Below, in pieces: positions 57,516 to 64,000 of a stretch of DNA of 64,000 nucleotides. The DNA comes from an uncultured Bacteroidota bacterium (GTDB lineage: Bacteria; Bacteroidota; Bacteroidia; Bacteroidales; P3), in NCBI GenBank assembly GCA_902800395.1, contig CADCEC010000006.1, positions 1 to 64,000 on the forward strand, written 5' to 3'. Position 1 is the first letter of the stretch. Every line of letters begins with the position of its first letter. Made by a program: the position numbers and the translations under genes. The notes below the pieces were generated by a model that was not told where the DNA came from, searched no databases, and saw nothing but the letters and a program-made list of their open reading frames with translations.

Positions 57516-58576
57516 TGGACGCGTGGAAAATAGAAGAGAAGAAACGTTTCGCCGGCGAAAAAAAACCGTCGATGAAGCGCCGGAGTGAAATCAACAACTA
57601 CTACGGCAGGCATATCTATATGCTTACGTTGACGGTTGAGGGTCGTCGCCCCTTATTGGGAAAGTTGGAAGGAGACGAAAAAACAGCAAGGATTATCCCT
57701 ACACCTCTTGGGAAAGAGGTTGTCAGGTGTTGGGCGGTCATCCCGAAGTTTCATCCTGAGCTGAAATTGCTGGGGTTTCAGCTGATGCCCGACCATCTGC
57801 ATGGCCTCTTGTTTGTCCGTGAGGAGATGGAGGAACACCTGGGGCAGGTGGTCAGTGGGTTCAAGGCGGGGTGCAACAAGGCCTATAGAGGGGTTATGGG
57901 CGAGGCGGTGCCTCACCTTACGCCAACAGAGGCGCAGGACCCCTATGCCTATGCGTATGAAGCGGCATCGCCGCTTCCGTTGCCCTCCCAGTGTCGCCTG
58001 AAGAAAGACGATCGCTCCCACGGCCTCCTCTTCGAGCGTGGCTACAACGACCTTATCGCCAAAGGTTATGATATGCTCCCCCGCTTGACGGCCTATATCA
58101 ACGATAACCCCCGCCGCCTGGCCATCCGTCGCGCCCATCCCGATTTCTTCCGTGTCCGTTTCGGCATCGAGGTGGCGGGACAAAGCTACGCTGCCATCGG
58201 CAACCGTTTCCTCCTCCAGCATCCTGAGAAGGTGCAAGTGCAGCTCTCGCGCAGCCTCACTTCCGGACAGATAGTTGAGAAGGTGCAGCACTACTTGTCT
58301 TTGGCCCGTCAAGGTGCCATCCTTGTGTCGCCGACCATCTCCGAAGGAGAACAAGCCGTCATGCGTGCCACCCTCGATGAGCACCTGCCGCTCATCTTCC
58401 TTACCCCTTTGGGTTTCAACAAGTTCAGCAAGCCTGGCCACCAGTATTTCGAGGCCTGCAGCGAAGGCCGTTTCCTGATACTCGCCCCTTGGGAACACCA
58501 GAACGAACAGATGCCGCTGACCCGCGCAATGTGTTTGACTTTAAACAGAATGACAAAACAGATTTGTGAACTATGA
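57515..58576 (+). CDS. RAYT-type (REP-associated tyrosine) transposase
   Basis: The 353-residue protein has the Y1 (IS200-like) transposase core: IYMLTLTVEGRRPLLGKL, LKLLGFQLMPDHLHGLLFV with the HUH motif (HLH), and VVSGFKAGCNKAYRGVM with a candidate catalytic tyrosine. A C-terminal region of about 130 residues (from VAGQSYAAIGNRFLLQHP) with a Rossmann-like look is an extension seen in long Bacteroidales versions. RAYTs mobilise or maintain short palindromic repeats, and this one is not flanked by IS200-type ends. It overlaps genes on both sides (TGATG before, ATGA after), so it behaves as a resident operon gene. The ATG at 57515 is used; GTG at 57512 is an alternative. Confidence 0.85.
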   Translation: MDAWKIEEKKRFAGEKKPSMKRRSEINNYYGRHIYMLTLTVEGRRPLLGKLEGDEKTARIIPTPLGKEVVRCWAVIPKFHPELKLLGFQLMPDHLHGLLFVREEMEEHLGQVVSGFKAGCNKAYRGVMGEAVPHLTPTEAQDPYAYAYEAASPLPLPSQCRLKKDDRSHGLLFERGYNDLIAKGYDMLPRLTAYINDNPRRLAIRRAHPDFFRVRFGIEVAGQSYAAIGNRFLLQHPEKVQVQLSRSLTSGQIVEKVQHYLSLARQGAILVSPTISEGEQAVMRATLDEHLPLIFLTPLGFNKFSKPGHQYFEACSEGRFLILAPWEHQNEQMPLTRAMCLTLNRMTKQICEL

Positions 58577-59076
58577 TAGGACAACCACAGGTATATGATG
58601 CCCTTGAAAGGATGGGCATCTCTTTCGACTACTACGAGCACCCTGAGGCGCCGACCATCGAGATTGCTGCTCAGTTCTACCGCGGCGAGGGGACGACACT
58701 CTGTAAGAATCTCTTCTTCCGTAACCATAAGGGCAACCGTCACTACCTTGTCATCATGGACTCGCGATTTCCCATGGACATCCACGATATGGAACATCGC
58801 CTGCACCAGGGAAAACTAAGCTTCGCCAGTCCTGAGAGGATGATGAAATACCTCGGGGTAAAGCCTGGAAGTGTTTCGCTCTTCACCTTGGTCAACGACG
58901 CGAACCACGAGGTGACCTTGTTCGTCGACCGCAACCTTCTCAACGCCGAAAAGGTGAGCTTCCATCCCAACGACAACCGCGCCTCACTGGTGATAACTCG
59001 CGAAGAAATGTTGAAATTTATCGAACAAATTGGCAACCCTTACGAGATTGTTGATTTATACGACCCGAATTGTTGA
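58573..59076 (+). CDS. Prolyl-tRNA editing protein (YbaK/EbsC family)
   Basis: The 167-residue trans-editing domain hydrolyses mischarged aminoacyl-tRNA, most likely Ala-tRNA-Pro (ProX type). It shows ISFDYYEHPEAPTIEIAAQF, GTTLCKNLFFRNHKGNRHYLVIM with a conserved lysine-asparagine pair, GKLSFASPERMMKYLGVKPGSVSLFTLVND and the C-terminal VSFHPNDNRASLVITREEMLKF. Length and motifs match the Bacteroidota ProXp/YbaK group. It overlaps the RAYT gene by four bases. Confidence 0.92.
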   Translation: MIGQPQVYDALERMGISFDYYEHPEAPTIEIAAQFYRGEGTTLCKNLFFRNHKGNRHYLVIMDSRFPMDIHDMEHRLHQGKLSFASPERMMKYLGVKPGSVSLFTLVNDANHEVTLFVDRNLLNAEKVSFHPNDNRASLVITREEMLKFIEQIGNPYEIVDLYDPNC

Positions 59077-59093
59077 TAACGTAGTAAAATCAA

Positions 59094-59109
59094 TGTTTCA
59101 CGTGAAACA
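59094..59109. promoter_or_regulatory. parS centromere-like site (perfect consensus)
   Basis: TGTTTCACGTGAAACA matches the 16-bp ParB-binding parS consensus at every position and is a perfect palindrome, within a longer ATGTTTCACGTGAAACAT. It is in the 48-base gap before the RluA-type gene, 3.1 kb from the candidate origin. Confidence 0.85.
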
Positions 59110-59124
59110 TTAAGCCTGTTGAAA

Positions 59125-59994
59125 ATGAAGAAAAACGAAATCATAGTTTCAGAGCCGAAGGAGTTGTTGGAGTTCCTCTTTGAAGTGTTCCCTGAGACCT
59201 CGAAAAGCAAGGTAAAAGAACTGCTGGCACACAATGTTTATGTCGACGGACGCCGCACTTCGCAATTCAATTTTCCACTGCAGAAGGGGATGAAGGTCTC
59301 GATAGAGAAAGCCACCGGCAAGGACCGCCTGCGGCCGCGAGACCTTGATATTGTCTATGAGGATCAGCATCTCTTCGTGGTCAACAAGCATGAGGGTCTG
59401 CTCAGTTACAGTAAGAATCCCGCCGACAAGACCGTCATCACGGTCCTCAACCAGTACCTCGAAGCCTGCCATCAGCGCTGCCACGCCCATATCGTCCATC
59501 GACTTGACCGCGACACTTCCGGCCTCATGGTCGTCAGCAAAAGCAAAGAGGTCTCCCAGAAATTCGAGGAAGATTGGAAGGGAATGGTCTTCGACCGCCG
59601 CTATGTGGCCGTCGCCTGGGGACATCTGGAGCAGAGTAGGGGAGAGGTTCGCTCATGGTTCACCGACGGCGAGTACTGTGTTCTCTCGTCGCCTACCGAC
59701 AACGGGGGCAAACTGGCTGTCACTCACTACGAGGTGAAGGAGCTTTCGCGTCGCTATAGTCTCGTGGAGCTGAAGCTTGATACCGGCCGTCGCAACCAGA
59801 TTCGCGTCCACCTGCGCGACCTCAAGCACCCCGTGGTACATGACCCCATGTATGGCTACAAGGACGATGTGTCGCCCGTGAACCGTCTCTGCCTTCACGC
59901 ATTCCGACTCTGTTTCACGCATCCCGTTACCGGCAAGCGTCTCAAGTTCGAGACCCCCATCCCCGCCAGTTTCCTCAAGCTCATGGAGCTCTGA
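59125..59994 (+). CDS. RluA-family pseudouridine synthase
   Basis: The 289-residue protein converts uridine to pseudouridine in rRNA or tRNA. Residues 1-75 form an S4-like RNA-binding domain (SKSKVKELLAHNVYVDGRRTSQ). The catalytic motif is VHRLDRDTSGLMVVSKSKE with the essential aspartate. LLSYSKN, LDTGRRNQIRVHLRDLKHPVVHDPMYG and LCLHAFRLCFTHPVTGKRLKF are also typical of RluA/RluD. The exact target uridine cannot be read off. The start is taken at the ATG at 59125; an in-frame TTG at 59119 is less likely. Confidence 0.93.
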   Translation: MKKNEIIVSEPKELLEFLFEVFPETSKSKVKELLAHNVYVDGRRTSQFNFPLQKGMKVSIEKATGKDRLRPRDLDIVYEDQHLFVVNKHEGLLSYSKNPADKTVITVLNQYLEACHQRCHAHIVHRLDRDTSGLMVVSKSKEVSQKFEEDWKGMVFDRRYVAVAWGHLEQSRGEVRSWFTDGEYCVLSSPTDNGGKLAVTHYEVKELSRRYSLVELKLDTGRRNQIRVHLRDLKHPVVHDPMYGYKDDVSPVNRLCLHAFRLCFTHPVTGKRLKFETPIPASFLKLMEL

Positions 59995-60049
59995 AATTAT
60001 TTTTACGTTTCGCGCAATAATATCTATTATTCCGCGTTAGAAGTAGGTT

Positions 60050-60652
60050 ATGCATAAAAAGGTCATCTTTGTCATAGCCCTGCTGATGCTCAGTCTCTCC
60101 CTTCCGGCACAGAGGAAGGAAGTGAGCGACACGTCGCGATGGGATTTCCACCTCTCGACGGGTGTCACCGTAGGCACTGGCTGGGGCAAGACCGACGCGC
60201 TGATGTGGACAGCGCCGCGTGTGGAGTACCGCGCCAACGACCGCCTAACACTTCGTGGTGGTTTCGCTGCGGTGGGCTCCCTGCTGCCGGGTTATGAATT
60301 ACGGATGCCTGTGGCGAGTTATGCGCCGCGCCGCCAAGGGACACGTCTGCTCGCAGGGTTTGCCTCTGTGCGCTACCGTGTCAACGACCGGCTGAACATT
60401 TGGGCTTCGCTGCAACATGTGGGAGGCTGGCATGAGCCGCTGTGGACACCGCAAGGTGAGAGCTTCAACGTAGGCCTCACGGCCTTTAGCGGCGGCTTTG
60501 CCTACGAGCTGAGCGACCACTCACTTTTCGAGATGCACTTTAATATCGTGCATGACCACTATGGCAACGACGCCCTTGGCCTGCTGGGTCACCCCTATTA
60601 CGGATGGGGAGTTCCCAACTGGGAACTCTACCACGGCCCATGGCCTTATTGA
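60050..60652 (+). CDS. Exported beta-barrel-like protein of unknown function
   Basis: The 200-residue protein has a signal peptide (about 1-20, ending LPAQ) followed by alternating hydrophobic-polar strands with aromatic girdle residues (WDFHLSTGVTVGTGWG, VEYRANDRLTLRGGFA, ASVRYRVNDRLNIWASLQ, GGFAYELSDHSLFEMHFNI). The pattern suggests an eight-strand outer-membrane barrel. The C-terminus (YHGPWPY) lacks the usual terminal phenylalanine strand signal, so a periplasmic beta protein cannot be ruled out. No family is recognised. Confidence 0.75.
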   Translation: MHKKVIFVIALLMLSLSLPAQRKEVSDTSRWDFHLSTGVTVGTGWGKTDALMWTAPRVEYRANDRLTLRGGFAAVGSLLPGYELRMPVASYAPRRQGTRLLAGFASVRYRVNDRLNIWASLQHVGGWHEPLWTPQGESFNVGLTAFSGGFAYELSDHSLFEMHFNIVHDHYGNDALGLLGHPYYGWGVPNWELYHGPWPY

Positions 60653-60698
60653 GAAAGGTTATAGACACTGGACATTAAACACAGAACATTAAATAAAC

Positions 60699-61316
60699 GT
60701 GGAATACAATACACAACGAGAAACTCTGAAGATTAACGATTACGGGCGTAATGTCTGCAAGATGATAGACTACGCCAAAACCATAGAGGACCGTGCCGAG
60801 CGCACACAGATGGCCAACCTCATCATTGACGCGATGGCCTTGGTGAACCCCAAGGTGAAGGAGCGCACCGACTACCGCCGCATCTTGTGGGACCACCTGA
60901 TGGTTATGGCCGACTTCGATCTCGACGTGGACTGCCCCTATACCATCGTCCGCGGGGAGACCGAGGCACTCAAGCCCCAGCCCATGAAATACAGCGACAG
61001 CGAGATTCGCTACCGTCATTATGGCCGTGCGCTGGAAGACATGATCCGCGCTGTCGCTGAGATGCCGGAGGGCGAAGAGAAGAAAGTGCTGGTACAGCAG
61101 ATAGCGCACACCATGAAGCGGCAGTACCTGCAGTGGAACCGCGACTCGGTGGACGACGACCTTATCCGTGAGCAACTCAACGAACTTTCTGGCGGCCGTA
61201 TCACGCTGCCGGCCGACTTCCAGTTCCGCGACTCGAAGATATACATCGACGCAATGGCTGCTGTTGCCGCCAAGAAGGAGAGCAACGCAAAGAAAAAGAA
61301 AAAGAAGAAAAAATGA
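60699..61316 (+). CDS. DUF4290 family protein
   Basis: The 205-residue protein begins at a GTG codon (MEYNTQRETLKINDYGRNVCKMIDYA), the expected N-terminus of DUF4290, a helical family of Bacteroidota with unknown role. PKVKERTDYRRILWDHLMVMADFDLDVD and HYGRALEDMIRAVAEMPEGEEKKVLV are also characteristic. It ends in a long run of lysines. It overlaps murA by four bases (ATGA) and is often found in that position, which hints at a link with cell-wall growth but proves nothing. Confidence 0.87.
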   Translation: MEYNTQRETLKINDYGRNVCKMIDYAKTIEDRAERTQMANLIIDAMALVNPKVKERTDYRRILWDHLMVMADFDLDVDCPYTIVRGETEALKPQPMKYSDSEIRYRHYGRALEDMIRAVAEMPEGEEKKVLVQQIAHTMKRQYLQWNRDSVDDDLIREQLNELSGGRITLPADFQFRDSKIYIDAMAAVAAKKESNAKKKKKKKK

Positions 61317-62632
61317 GCAGTTTCGAAATCATAGGAGGCCACAAGCTGAAGGGCGAGATTGTGCCGCAGGGTGCCAAGAACGAGGCCCTGCAGGTGCTCT
61401 GTGCCGTGCTGCTGACCTCCGAGAAGGTACGCATCGAGCATGTGCCCGACATTCGTGATGTCAACAAGCTCATCGACCTGCTGAAACTCCTCGGCGTCAA
61501 TGTGCGCGAGGATGTGCCGTCGGCCTGCGAGAGTGGCCGCACCTTCGAGTTCCAGGCCGACCAGGTGAACCTCGAGGTGCTGCAGAGTCCGCAGTTCCGC
61601 GAGCAGGCCGGAGCCCTTCGTGGCAGCATCATGCTTGTGGGTCCGCTGCTGTCGCGCTATGGACAAGCCGTCGTTCCGCAACCTGGTGGCGACAAAATTG
61701 GCCGCCGCCGTTTAGACACCCATTTCATCGGCATGGAACGTCTCGGCGCCACCGTAGAGTACAAACGTGGTGCCTATTTGGTCAATGCCAAGAAGCTTAA
61801 GGGTTGCTATATGCTGCTCGACGAGGCCTCCGTCACCGGTACCGCCAATATCATCATGACTGCAGTCTTGGCCCGTGGTACCACCACTATCATGAATGCC
61901 GCCTGCGAGCCTTATGTCTATCAGCTCTGTAATATGCTCAACAGCATGGGTGCCCGCATCAGTGGTGTGGGGAGCAACCTGCTCACCATTCGCGGAGTGA
62001 AAGAGCTTCACGGATGCACCCATCGCTTGCTGCCCGATATGATTGAGGTAGGCTCGTTCATCGGTATGGCTGCAATGACCGAAGGCGATATCACCATCAA
62101 GAATGCACAGGTGCAACATCTGGGCCTCATCCCGCAGGTGTTCCGCCGGCTGGGTATCGAGGTGTGGCAGAAAGGCGATGACCTCTATGTCCCCGCGCAG
62201 GAGCACTATGAGATTGAACGCTTCATGGACGGCTCAATCATGACTGTCGCCGATGCCCCGTGGCCAGGATTCACACCCGACCTCATCTCTATTGCCCTCG
62301 TGGTGGCCACGCAGGCCAAAGGAAGTGTGCTCATCCACCAGAAGATGTTCGAGAGCCGCCTGTTCTTTGTCGATAAGCTTATCGACATGGGAGCCCAGAT
62401 TATCCTCTGCGACCCCCACCGCGCCACCGTCATCGGACTCGACCGTGAGCACAAGCTACGCGGAGTACGTATGACCTCGCCCGACATCCGTGCAGGTGTG
62501 GCGCTGCTCATCGCCGCCCTCAGCGCTGAAGGGAAGAGTCGCATCGACAACATCGAGCAGATTGACCGCGGATACCAGTTCATCGACAAGCGCCTGGTCA
62601 AACTGGGTGCTGAAATCCGTCGCGTAGACTAA
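61313..62632 (+). CDS. murA: UDP-N-acetylglucosamine 1-carboxyvinyltransferase
   Basis: MurA transfers enolpyruvate from PEP to UDP-GlcNAc, the first committed step of peptidoglycan synthesis. The 439 residues show GGHKLKGEIVPQGAKNEALQVL, QAGALRGSIMLVGPLLSRYGQA, the active-site loop PQPGGDKIGRRRLDTHF, and DMIEVGSFIGMAAM, plus the two-domain pseudo-repeat. In this loop the usual catalytic/fosfomycin-binding cysteine (Cys115 in E. coli) is replaced by Asp (D127), as in some naturally fosfomycin-insensitive MurA enzymes. It is the second gene of a tightly packed group (DUF4290, murA, CpsB-type, purB). Confidence 0.96.
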   Translation: MSSFEIIGGHKLKGEIVPQGAKNEALQVLCAVLLTSEKVRIEHVPDIRDVNKLIDLLKLLGVNVREDVPSACESGRTFEFQADQVNLEVLQSPQFREQAGALRGSIMLVGPLLSRYGQAVVPQPGGDKIGRRRLDTHFIGMERLGATVEYKRGAYLVNAKKLKGCYMLLDEASVTGTANIIMTAVLARGTTTIMNAACEPYVYQLCNMLNSMGARISGVGSNLLTIRGVKELHGCTHRLLPDMIEVGSFIGMAAMTEGDITIKNAQVQHLGLIPQVFRRLGIEVWQKGDDLYVPAQEHYEIERFMDGSIMTVADAPWPGFTPDLISIALVVATQAKGSVLIHQKMFESRLFFVDKLIDMGAQIILCDPHRATVIGLDREHKLRGVRMTSPDIRAGVALLIAALSAEGKSRIDNIEQIDRGYQFIDKRLVKLGAEIRRVD

Positions 62633-62636
62633 AGGT

Positions 62637-63380
62637 ATGATTATGTTCAACTTCTTCAGAAGAAAATACACTCCCCGTCCCATCTTCGAAGCCTTGGGCA
62701 CCGACATGCACTGTCACTTGGTGCCACAGGTCGACGACGGCTCCAAATGCTTTGAGGAAAGTGTCGAATGTCTTAAAACGTTGAAGGCAGTGGGATTCAA
62801 CAAGGTGTACATCACCCCCCACTTCCAGCATCCCCGTTTCGATAACGACGAAGAGGACATCCGTCGTCGCTATCAGGAAATGAAGTTGCGTGCAGTCGAA
62901 GCCGCTGTGGATATCGAGATGGCTGGCGTCGCCGGTGAGTACCGTATCGACAGTGGCTTCAAGAACCGTTTGGAGAACCCTCGTTTTCTTCAGGTGGCAG
63001 GCAAGTATGTCCTCGTTGAATTCTCGCTGCACCAGCAGATGATGGGATGCGACGAGATGATCTTTGACCTGCAGATGAAAGGCTACGACATCATTCTGGC
63101 GCATCCCGAACGCTATCCTTACCTCAATGTCCTGGGCTCCCGTATGGAGCAGCTGAAGAACCAAGGTGTCTTCTTCCAAATCAATGCCCTCTCGCTTGGC
63201 GGCTTCTACGGCGAAGAGCCTAAACGTCGCGCCTACCAGATGCTAGAGCGCGGATGGGTGGAGTTTATGGGCACCGACACCCACAACACCATGTATGCCC
63301 AAGCCCTCGTTGACCTCAGCAACGACCGCAAGGTGGAAAAAATCCTCAACAAATACGAATTCTTAAATAAAACCCTATGA
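62637..63380 (+). CDS. CpsB/CapC-type tyrosine-protein phosphatase (PHP domain)
   Basis: The 247-residue protein has the metal-binding PHP motifs: TDMHCHLVPQVDDGS near the N-terminus, YITPHFQHPRF, the conserved HPERYPYL near residue 158, and FMGTDTHN. This fits manganese-dependent phosphatases of the CpsB/YwqE type, which act on tyrosine kinases of capsule or exopolysaccharide systems. No Wzc-like kinase is in the window, so the target is unknown. The gap to murA is 4 bases, and its stop overlaps the purB start (ATGA). Confidence 0.88.
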   Translation: MIMFNFFRRKYTPRPIFEALGTDMHCHLVPQVDDGSKCFEESVECLKTLKAVGFNKVYITPHFQHPRFDNDEEDIRRRYQEMKLRAVEAAVDIEMAGVAGEYRIDSGFKNRLENPRFLQVAGKYVLVEFSLHQQMMGCDEMIFDLQMKGYDIILAHPERYPYLNVLGSRMEQLKNQGVFFQINALSLGGFYGEEPKRRAYQMLERGWVEFMGTDTHNTMYAQALVDLSNDRKVEKILNKYEFLNKTL

Positions 63381-64000
63381 ATAGTCTCAATGCCGTTTCA
63401 CCCATTGATGGGCGCTATCGTTCCAAATGCGAGCCTCTAGCCAAGTATTTTTCCGAAGGGGCTCTGATTAAATATCGTGTCCGCGTCGAAGTGGAGTATT
63501 TTATTGCTCTGAGCGAGCAATTAGTGGAAAGTGGAAAGTGGAAAGTGGAAAACGGGAAGCGGGTGGCTAACAACGCCGAAGCGCTGCGCAACATCTACCG
63601 CAATTTCACCGATGCCGACGCTCAGGCCATCAAGGACATCGAGAAGGTGACCAACCACGACGTAAAAGCCGTGGAATATTTCCTCAAAGGAAAGTTCGAC
63701 GAGATGGGGATGGCTGACCTCAAGGAGTTCATCCACTTCGGCCTCACCTCGCAGGACATCAACAACACCTCCGTGCCCCTTTCCATGAAAGAATGCCATG
63801 ATGAGGTGCTGCTGCCGGCCTACAAGAAAATCCTCGCCCTTCTCGACGAGCGCGCCGAAGAGTGGAAGGACATCCCCATGCTGGCTCACACCCACGGCCA
63901 GCCCGCCTCGCCCACCACACTGGGCAAGGAGTGGGGCGTTTTCGCCTACCGTCTGCGCCGCCAAATCGAAGAGTTGGAGCGCATTCCCTTCACTGCCAAG
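63377..64000 (+). CDS. purB: Adenylosuccinate lyase, N-terminal part (runs off the window)
   Basis: The frame opens MNSLNAVSPIDGRYRSKCEP and continues unbroken to the right edge (about 208 codons seen). HFGLTSQDINNTSVPLSMK, DIPMLAHTHGQPASPTTLGKEW and IEKVTNHDVKAVEYFLK identify PurB, which acts twice in purine nucleotide synthesis. The catalytic signature loop and C-terminal helix lie outside the window. Between ALSEQL and RVANNAEAL the protein carries a Glu/Ser/Gly/Lys/Trp-rich insert from a GGAAAGT-type repeat (63522-63563). Confidence 0.94.
   Translation, partial: MNSLNAVSPIDGRYRSKCEPLAKYFSEGALIKYRVRVEVEYFIALSEQLVESGKWKVENGKRVANNAEALRNIYRNFTDADAQAIKDIEKVTNHDVKAVEYFLKGKFDEMGMADLKEFIHFGLTSQDINNTSVPLSMKECHDEVLLPAYKKILALLDERAEEWKDIPMLAHTHGQPASPTTLGKEWGVFAYRLRRQIEELERIPFTAK
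63522..63563 (+). repeat. In-frame 7-bp tandem repeat inside purB
   Basis: Six heptamers (TAGTGGA, AAGTGGA three times, AAACGGG, AAGCGGG) make exactly 42 bases. The unit is the reverse complement of the pyrK and BadF-like repeats. Confidence 0.9.

Noticed and set aside
57515-58576. RAYT gene considered as an active IS200-type insertion
   Set aside because: No terminal hairpins or target duplication are visible, and both ends overlap neighbouring genes.

Overview
The window looks like a chromosomal segment of a member of the Bacteroidota, most likely order Bacteroidales. Evidence: promoters fit the TTTG / TAnnTTTG pattern of that phylum; start codons lack purine-rich ribosome-binding sites; there are T9SS type A and type B sorting domains, BspA-like leucine-rich-repeat proteins, a sphingolipid-type serine palmitoyltransferase, and several families largely restricted to Bacteroidota (DUF5606, DUF4290, DUF4175, WbqC-like). 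I cannot name a genus.

Layout. 0.3-6.8 kb (+): pyrK-pyrD-BadF/BadG kinase-like gene, a DUF5606 gene, metG, and a Gly/Ser-rich secreted protein. 6.9-22.7 kb (+): one 5258-residue secreted protein (CUB-like domain, 14 FN3/jelly-roll modules, PKD, GCDS-type repeats, T9SS type B sorting domain). 22.8-37.8 kb: aroB and a divergent U32 peptidase, a MntP-like membrane protein, rsmA, a TPR protein, two tRNA-Lys genes, a WbqC-like pair, mnmG, ybeY, an RsbW-like ATPase, a DUF4175 protein and a small lipoprotein. 38.3-51.5 kb: an accessory island of BspA-like proteins, lipoproteins and four ECF-type sigma factors, three of them fused to a membrane helix and an extracytoplasmic tail. 51.7-55.3 kb (-): GNAT-like protein, serine palmitoyltransferase, deoC, rpiB. 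55.3-56.0 kb: an AT-rich gap. 56-64 kb (+): nadA, DUF3267, a RAYT-type transposase, a YbaK-type deacylase, an RluA-type synthase, DUF4290, murA, a CpsB-type phosphatase and the start of purB.

Three things stand out. (1) Three sigma-TM-tail genes and one BspA gene share the same upstream module, TGTCARATTT-N14-GTATTA, with identical spacing at all four loci. This suggests an autoregulated surface-protein regulon driven by membrane-tethered sigma factors; one sigma ORF runs in frame into a complete BspA protein that has its own signal peptide. (2) The AT-rich gap at 55.34-55.96 kb has eight DnaA-box-like nonamers, gene orientation switches there (23 of 26 genes on - to the left back to 25.9 kb, 10 of 10 on + to the right), and a perfect 16-bp parS lies 3 kb away, so it is a candidate chromosomal origin. 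(3) Short tandem repeats with 7-, 8- or 9-bp periods sit in frame inside conserved genes (pyrK, BadF-like, metG, aroB, U32, DUF4175, a BspA gene, the giant gene and purB) as well as between genes.

All readings come from inspection only; no alignments, database searches or skew calculations were run.
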